A stretch of 64,000 nt of DNA from Undaria pinnatifida (lineage: Eukaryota > Sar > Phaeophyceae > Laminariales > Alariaceae): NCBI GenBank assembly GCA_012845835.1, contig JABAKD010000007.1, positions 4,034,225 to 4,098,224 on the forward strand, given 5' to 3'. The position numbers were made by a program, and so were the translations under genes. The notes below the pieces were generated by a model. The model worked only from the letters and a program-made list of their open reading frames with translations, had not been told where the DNA came from and searched no databases. This document shows, piece after piece, positions 62,701 through 64,000 of this stretch (positions within the stretch are counted from its first letter, which is position 1; every line of letters begins with the position of its first letter).

Positions 62701-63485
62701 AGGTGGTACGGCCGGGAGCTGGCGGTTTCAAAACCGGCGATCTCGTTAAAGGAAAGTCGGGGGGGGCTACCGTAGAACGACGGGGTCCCGCAAAAATGAA
62801 AAGGGTTGTCGACGATATTGGATCGGATGTAGTGTGTCGTTTTGAGGGAGCCTCGTCGTTGACTAACGCTTGGCGAAAACGGGTCACCGCCGTCTTTACC
62901 GTAGCTTTTGTTTTAGTTTTTGCCTTTGCTCTTGTGCTTTATTTCGTTTATGCCCAAATCCCGTCTCATGTGGTGTCTTTCTTACATTTTTGTGCCTTGT
63001 TTCGATTTTTCTCATTCCTTGCTTCTTCGGTGGTTTCTTCCGTAGATTTCTGTGTTATATTTCGAGTATTCTGCTCTTTCATTCTAGTGCCTTCGAACTT
63101 CCCATTTCTTTTCCTCCGTCACCTACAGGTTACTCAAACCCGAGGCCACTAGGCAGGCTCTTCTCCCTCCACCCCCCCCCCCCCCCCCCCCCTCCCCACT
63201 ACTGCGCGCACGCGCCTTCATTTTTTTTTCGCGGGACGGTTTCAGCCCTTTTTTTCCTCTCGTCGACTTTCGCAATATAGTGTGCATCGGTCTCTCTGAC
63301 TGCATGGCGTCATGTCCAAACAAAAACCGTAAAACCTCACAAGCCCGGGTTTTTACCTTGAGAACGGGGGCTCCTTCGTTTCGCGTGTCCACCAGAATGT
63401 TCTCCGGCTTTATGTCCCGGTGAATAACGCCGTGTTGGTGCAGGAAACCCACCGCCGACAGCAGTTGTCTCAGAAGATCGACCGC
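52332..63485 (-). CDS. CMGC-group protein kinase gene (5 exons, N-lobe beyond window)
   Basis: Ser/Thr kinase of the CDKL/MAPK-like part of CMGC. Exons in order: 63485-63357, 60071-59938, 59014-58855, 56224-56078, 53708-52332, all GT-AG with exact phase matches. They give 648 residues. Landmarks are HRDIKPEN (catalytic loop), LCDLGTAR (metal-binding loop, DLG not DFG), [14 protein letters not shown] (activation loop to P+1 loop), [25 protein letters not shown], a LLGPVPQ block and [16 protein letters not shown] ~400-residue acidic, disordered tail follows. The Gly-rich loop, VAIK lysine and helix C must lie beyond 64 kb. Family members with this layout often act in signalling or on cilia; no partner is visible here. 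Confidence 0.88.
53709..54160. other. Kinase intron, no clear element
   Basis: I see no element ends or exon; mostly unique AT-balanced sequence. Confidence 0.4.
54163..54360. mobile_element. Family D element (reverse)
   Basis: AGCCATCCCACGCTAGC...GGGTTGCAGCAGAATTTTTT...GAGGAGCTCAATC...GACCTTCGACGGCATTCG...CTAGTCCCG, with the GAGGAGCTCAA piece doubled. Confidence 0.65.
54442..54755 (-). mobile_element. tRNA-derived SINE, copy 2
   Basis: Same element as 51307-51618 in the opposite orientation, with head CGGTCGCCCCGGTGGCGTAT, B-box region GAGTTCGAATCCC (on the minus strand), and tail ending GTGTGTGAAAAAAAATAG. No clean target duplication seen. Frames across both copies look alike ([10 protein letters not shown]) but reflect the repeat. 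Confidence 0.85.
54789..55123. mobile_element. Family A copy, diverged
   Basis: GATGTGCGGTAGAGGTAAGCC start, CACTCTATCGTAGCACGCGTC end; interior enlarged (AATGATTGATTGATTCG) and A-rich. Confidence 0.6.
55398..55460 (-). pseudogene. Relic of kinase last-exon acceptor and first codons
   Basis: The minus strand reads TAATCGGGCAGGGCGTCGC then AGCAACCGAGAGCGGAGCGAG. The true exon has TCCCGGTCAGGCGCGGCGTCG and CAGCAACAGAGCAAGG. One frame keeps [18 protein letters not shown] against [17 protein letters not shown]. It lies 1.75 kb upstream of the real acceptor in the same intron and cannot be spliced in frame to a useful product as far as I can tell. Confidence 0.6.
55461..56077. other. Kinase intron with AAAACG hexamer repeat
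   Basis: (GAAAAC)n near 55912-55945 and poly-A near 55987-56003; no exon or intact element. Confidence 0.45.
56078..56224 (-). CDS. Kinase gene, C-lobe exon (LLGPVPQ)
   Basis: 49 codons, phase 0 at both ends; acceptor TCGGCCCGCAG/GCCGCT, donor CGAGAG/GTGAGA. It encodes [20 protein letters not shown] and [27 protein letters not shown] is the CMGC-specific 'LG.P' element following the PLFPG region and matches CDKL-like kinases. The loop after it is longer than usual. Confidence 0.82.
56385..57000. repeat. 120 bp tandem repeat, five units
   Basis: Each unit reads TATTCATTCGGGGTCATGAG, TGCAATTCCTTCCCCAGACG, CGCCAAAGCGATTTCTGACC, GCCTTGTATCGGGATACCGC, CTTATTCAGACCGC. As 120 is a multiple of three, a plus-strand frame stays open for 226 codons ([14 protein letters not shown] repeats); it is not considered a gene. 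A lone unit is at 50.3 kb in the intergenic/HECT side. Confidence 0.95.
57001..57348. other. Kinase intron, no feature seen
   Basis: Unique-looking sequence with no element ends. Confidence 0.4.
57349..57600. mobile_element. Family A copy, right end lost
   Basis: CACGCGTGCTACGATAGATAG start; TTGACCCAAACTCATCGGAA and CCCTAGGCCATGG inside. Confidence 0.6.
57594..57925. repeat. ~62-65 bp tandem repeat, four to five units
   Basis: Units of AACCCCTCCCTATACTAATTCC, AAGTAATTTGTCGGGTTATA and AATAAACCCTTTTAGATCCCG. Confidence 0.88.
58215..58550. repeat. Family C element
   Basis: GGCCACTCGCGTGAGTGATCC, CTTTGCGGCTTTACGCG, GGTTGGCTACGTTGCCTG, GAGTCACTCGTGCCTG. Long G and C runs at 58230-58330 and 58525-58545. 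Confidence 0.55.
58554..58835. mobile_element. Family A MITE (reverse interior) abutting a kinase exon
   Basis: TTCGTGCTAGAATCGAGGTG to ACCTCTATCGTACATAGAAGGCG; its edge is only ~20 bp from the donor of the exon at 58855. Confidence 0.72.
58855..59014 (-). CDS. Kinase gene, activation-loop/APE exon
   Basis: 160 nt, enters at phase 2 and leaves at phase 0; acceptor TTTCTAATCCAG/ATTGAC, donor GAACTT/GTGAGT. It encodes [38 protein letters not shown] and [18 protein letters not shown] is the dual-phosphorylation motif of ERK-type and some CDKL/MOK kinases; RWYRAPE is the CMGC P+1 loop; DVW holds the helix F aspartate. Confidence 0.92.
59015..59575. repeat. 188 bp tandem triplication of intron 3' end
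   Basis: Units start at 59015, 59202 and 59391, each beginning CTGG-TTAGA/TCGAA-ATATT...GTGATGGAAG...TCATGGCACCGGG...GACTGGGCTGAGGGAC...GGAGTTCGTAGAGAC. In gene orientation each unit ends with a CCAG. The one at 59015 is the working acceptor. Confidence 0.9.
59576..59937. other. Kinase intron, no exon seen
   Basis: Short GGAGCTCTTATGTC and ACCGGTCAGG scraps; otherwise unique. Confidence 0.4.
59938..60071 (-). CDS. Kinase gene, DLG exon with poly-Ala activation-loop insert
   Basis: 134 nt, enters at phase 0 and leaves at phase 2; acceptor CGAACGACAG/CTGTGC, donor ACTAGAAG/GTACAA. It encodes [19 protein letters not shown], then [15 protein letters not shown] and [13 protein letters not shown] replaces the usual DFG; the Asp that binds metal is kept. 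About 41 residues separate the DLG glycine from the TEY threonine, against roughly 13 in typical CDKL kinases. The GCA run in the DNA (59992-60009) encodes the poly-Ala. Confidence 0.88.
60090..60625. repeat. 19 bp tandem repeat and a duplicated intron flank
   Basis: 60300-60620 holds about 16 units of TATTCGGTGTATCACAGGC. The intron block next to the DLG acceptor (AATGGCACGCGGGGGCA at 60091) recurs at 60281 just before the array. Confidence 0.9.
60625..60912. mobile_element. Family A copy, diverged
   Basis: ACACGGTAGATGTGCC start; CCCATGGCCTAGC and TGCCGACGATATCGGG inside; ACCTCTGTCGTAAGAACGCG end. Confidence 0.6.
60913..61540. other. Kinase intron with a short inverted duplication
   Basis: ACTATGTACGGAGATCCACTG (61039) reappears inverted as CAGTGGATCTCCGTAAC (61263), and AGCGCTTTGG...TGTCAAG blocks lie between. 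No exon. Confidence 0.4.
61550..61925. repeat. ~298 bp direct duplication around a tRNA-like element
   Basis: GTCCGTTTGACTACTTGCAA, AAGGTTAACCAATAGCTTAC and CCAAACTAAGCCTT at 61570-61622 recur at 61865-61922. Confidence 0.75.
61777..61845 (-). ncRNA. tRNA-like sequence (SINE head or tRNA pseudogene)
   Basis: The minus strand reads AATGGCGTCATCGGCAGGAC, CATGGGTTTTCTGGGTCG, TCGGTTCGAGTCCCACCG. GGTTCGAGTCC is a perfect Pol III B box / T-loop and TGGCGTCATCGG an A-box/D-arm match. T-stem pairs 4 of 5. Anticodon-stem pairing and the acceptor stem are imperfect, so a functional tRNA is doubtful. Confidence 0.5.
61926..62500. other. Kinase intron, no clear element
   Basis: A/G-rich runs and GTGCGAGTGGCC (family C-like) near 61941. 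No exon. Confidence 0.4.
62501..62784. mobile_element. Family B MITE, intact
   Basis: ACTGATTCTACGATAGCCCC with C tract to GGGGGGCTACCGTAGAACG; interior CACGGCTGCTCGACACGAGG and CGGCCGGGAGCTGG. Confidence 0.82.
62785..63356. other. Kinase intron, T-rich then C run
   Basis: 62900-63110 is T-rich with TTTCGTTTATGCC-type words; a C run at 63170-63192. Block 63195-63265 resembles 50740-50810 (CACGCGCCTTCATTTT...CTCGTCGACT). Confidence 0.45.
63357..63485 (-). CDS. Kinase gene, catalytic-loop exon (HRDIKPEN)
   Basis: 43 codons, phase 0 at both ends; acceptor TGCCCCTTAG/GCGGTC, donor CTCAAG/GTAAAA. It encodes [19 protein letters not shown] then [20 protein letters not shown] and PVLK. HRD with D, K and N of the catalytic loop all present; the exon ends one residue before the DLG exon. 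Three decayed copies of its first half follow upstream in the intron. Confidence 0.93.
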
Positions 63486-63618
63486 CTAAGGGGCAAGAGG
63501 ACAGACAAGAAGAGGGTCGAACGAGGATATGACGGTTTCCGCGAGGTCTTCATAGTCAAGTTGGGTTGTTATTTCAACAATCGTATATATATATATATAT
63601 ATGGAACGGCCACGTTAT

Positions 63619-64000
63619 GTTTCATGTGTCCCGAGGAATCACCCCATTTTGGTGCAGGAAACCCGCCGCATACAGCAGCTATTGTGCCAGAAGATCGATC
63701 GCCCAGTGTAAGAGGCAAAAATCGGAAGAACGACGGCAAAATTCACGCAGCTTCGGATATTTTGTGTTTCGGCCGTCATTTCAACAAATACATATAATGC
63801 TCTGTGCCTAGTACCATGTACGGCGTAACCTGATACGCGTTCAGAAATACTTCACGGCCCGGTGAATCACGCAGTTTTGGTGTAGGAAACCCACCACAAA
63901 CGTCAGCTTTATCAAAAGGTGGGCCGTCGAAGGGCAAAAAAAGGGGCCATACATGTGATACGCCTGGGTAATGTTTCATGCGTCCTGAGCAATCACGCAG
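63619..64000 (-). pseudogene. Three decayed copies of the catalytic-loop exon
   Basis: Minus-strand relics at 63619-63705, 63850-63925 and 63974-64000 (cut by the window). The first reads AIDLLAQ-stop-LLYAAGFLHQNG then VIPRDT, with H-to-P at HRD and an in-frame stop. The second still reads FVVGFLHQNCVIHRAVK, with HRD changed to HRA. None could give an active kinase. Intron sequence between copies is also similar (ATTTCAACAA), so exon plus flank was copied together. Confidence 0.85.

Overview
The window looks like nuclear DNA of a complex eukaryote. It carries two multi-exon protein genes, both on the minus strand, whose short GT-AG exons are separated by introns of about 0.8 to 9 kb packed with repeats. 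Exon codons are GC-rich, and a short CCCTAA-type tract lies near 13.17 kb. I lean towards a photosynthetic stramenopile such as a brown alga, but that is inference from style only; no rRNA, plastid or other diagnostic gene is present.

Gene 1 (about 50.55 kb down to 11.86 kb, minus strand) encodes a HECT-type E3 ubiquitin ligase. Twelve exons can be placed and their reading phases join. They include most of the HECT N-lobe, the C-lobe, the catalytic cysteine (PTAHTCDN) and the short C-terminal helix exon with the stop codon at 11858. One small C-lobe exon between 24.19 and 19.14 kb was not found, and the true 5' end is uncertain. Gene 2 (from the right edge down to 52.33 kb, minus strand) encodes a CMGC-group protein kinase (CDKL/MAPK-like). 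Five phase-compatible exons cover the catalytic loop to the stop codon; the N-lobe lies beyond 64 kb. The two genes are head-to-tail, about 1.8 kb apart. A possible third gene, of two exons and 117 residues with no recognised family, lies at 1.55-2.13 kb on the minus strand.

Only about 7 percent of the window is supported coding sequence. The rest is mainly non-autonomous elements and tandem repeats. Family A is a ~265-300 bp element with terminal inverted repeats ACGCGTGCTACGATAGAG, in about 45 whole or broken copies. Family B (~250 bp) has ends GATTCTACGATAGCCCC plus a G/C tract. Family C carries a GAGTGAC palindrome, and family D ends in CTGCTGCACCCC. Family E carries a (CAA)n tail, and family F contains GTGCATGGCCGTAGTC. 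There is a tRNA-derived SINE in two copies and a second tRNA-like element. Tandem arrays include ~1.06 kb of a poly-G unit made from family A interior, ~1.16 kb of GGGA, ~300 bp of TAG, and minisatellites of 19, 45, 57, 60, 95, 120 and 188 bp.

The most unusual feature is the repeated presence of decayed copies of exons, or of exon edges with their splice-site flanks, in the neighbouring intron. This is seen for the last HECT exon (three copies), the catalytic-cysteine exon, two other HECT exon borders, the kinase catalytic-loop exon (four copies), and two other kinase acceptors.
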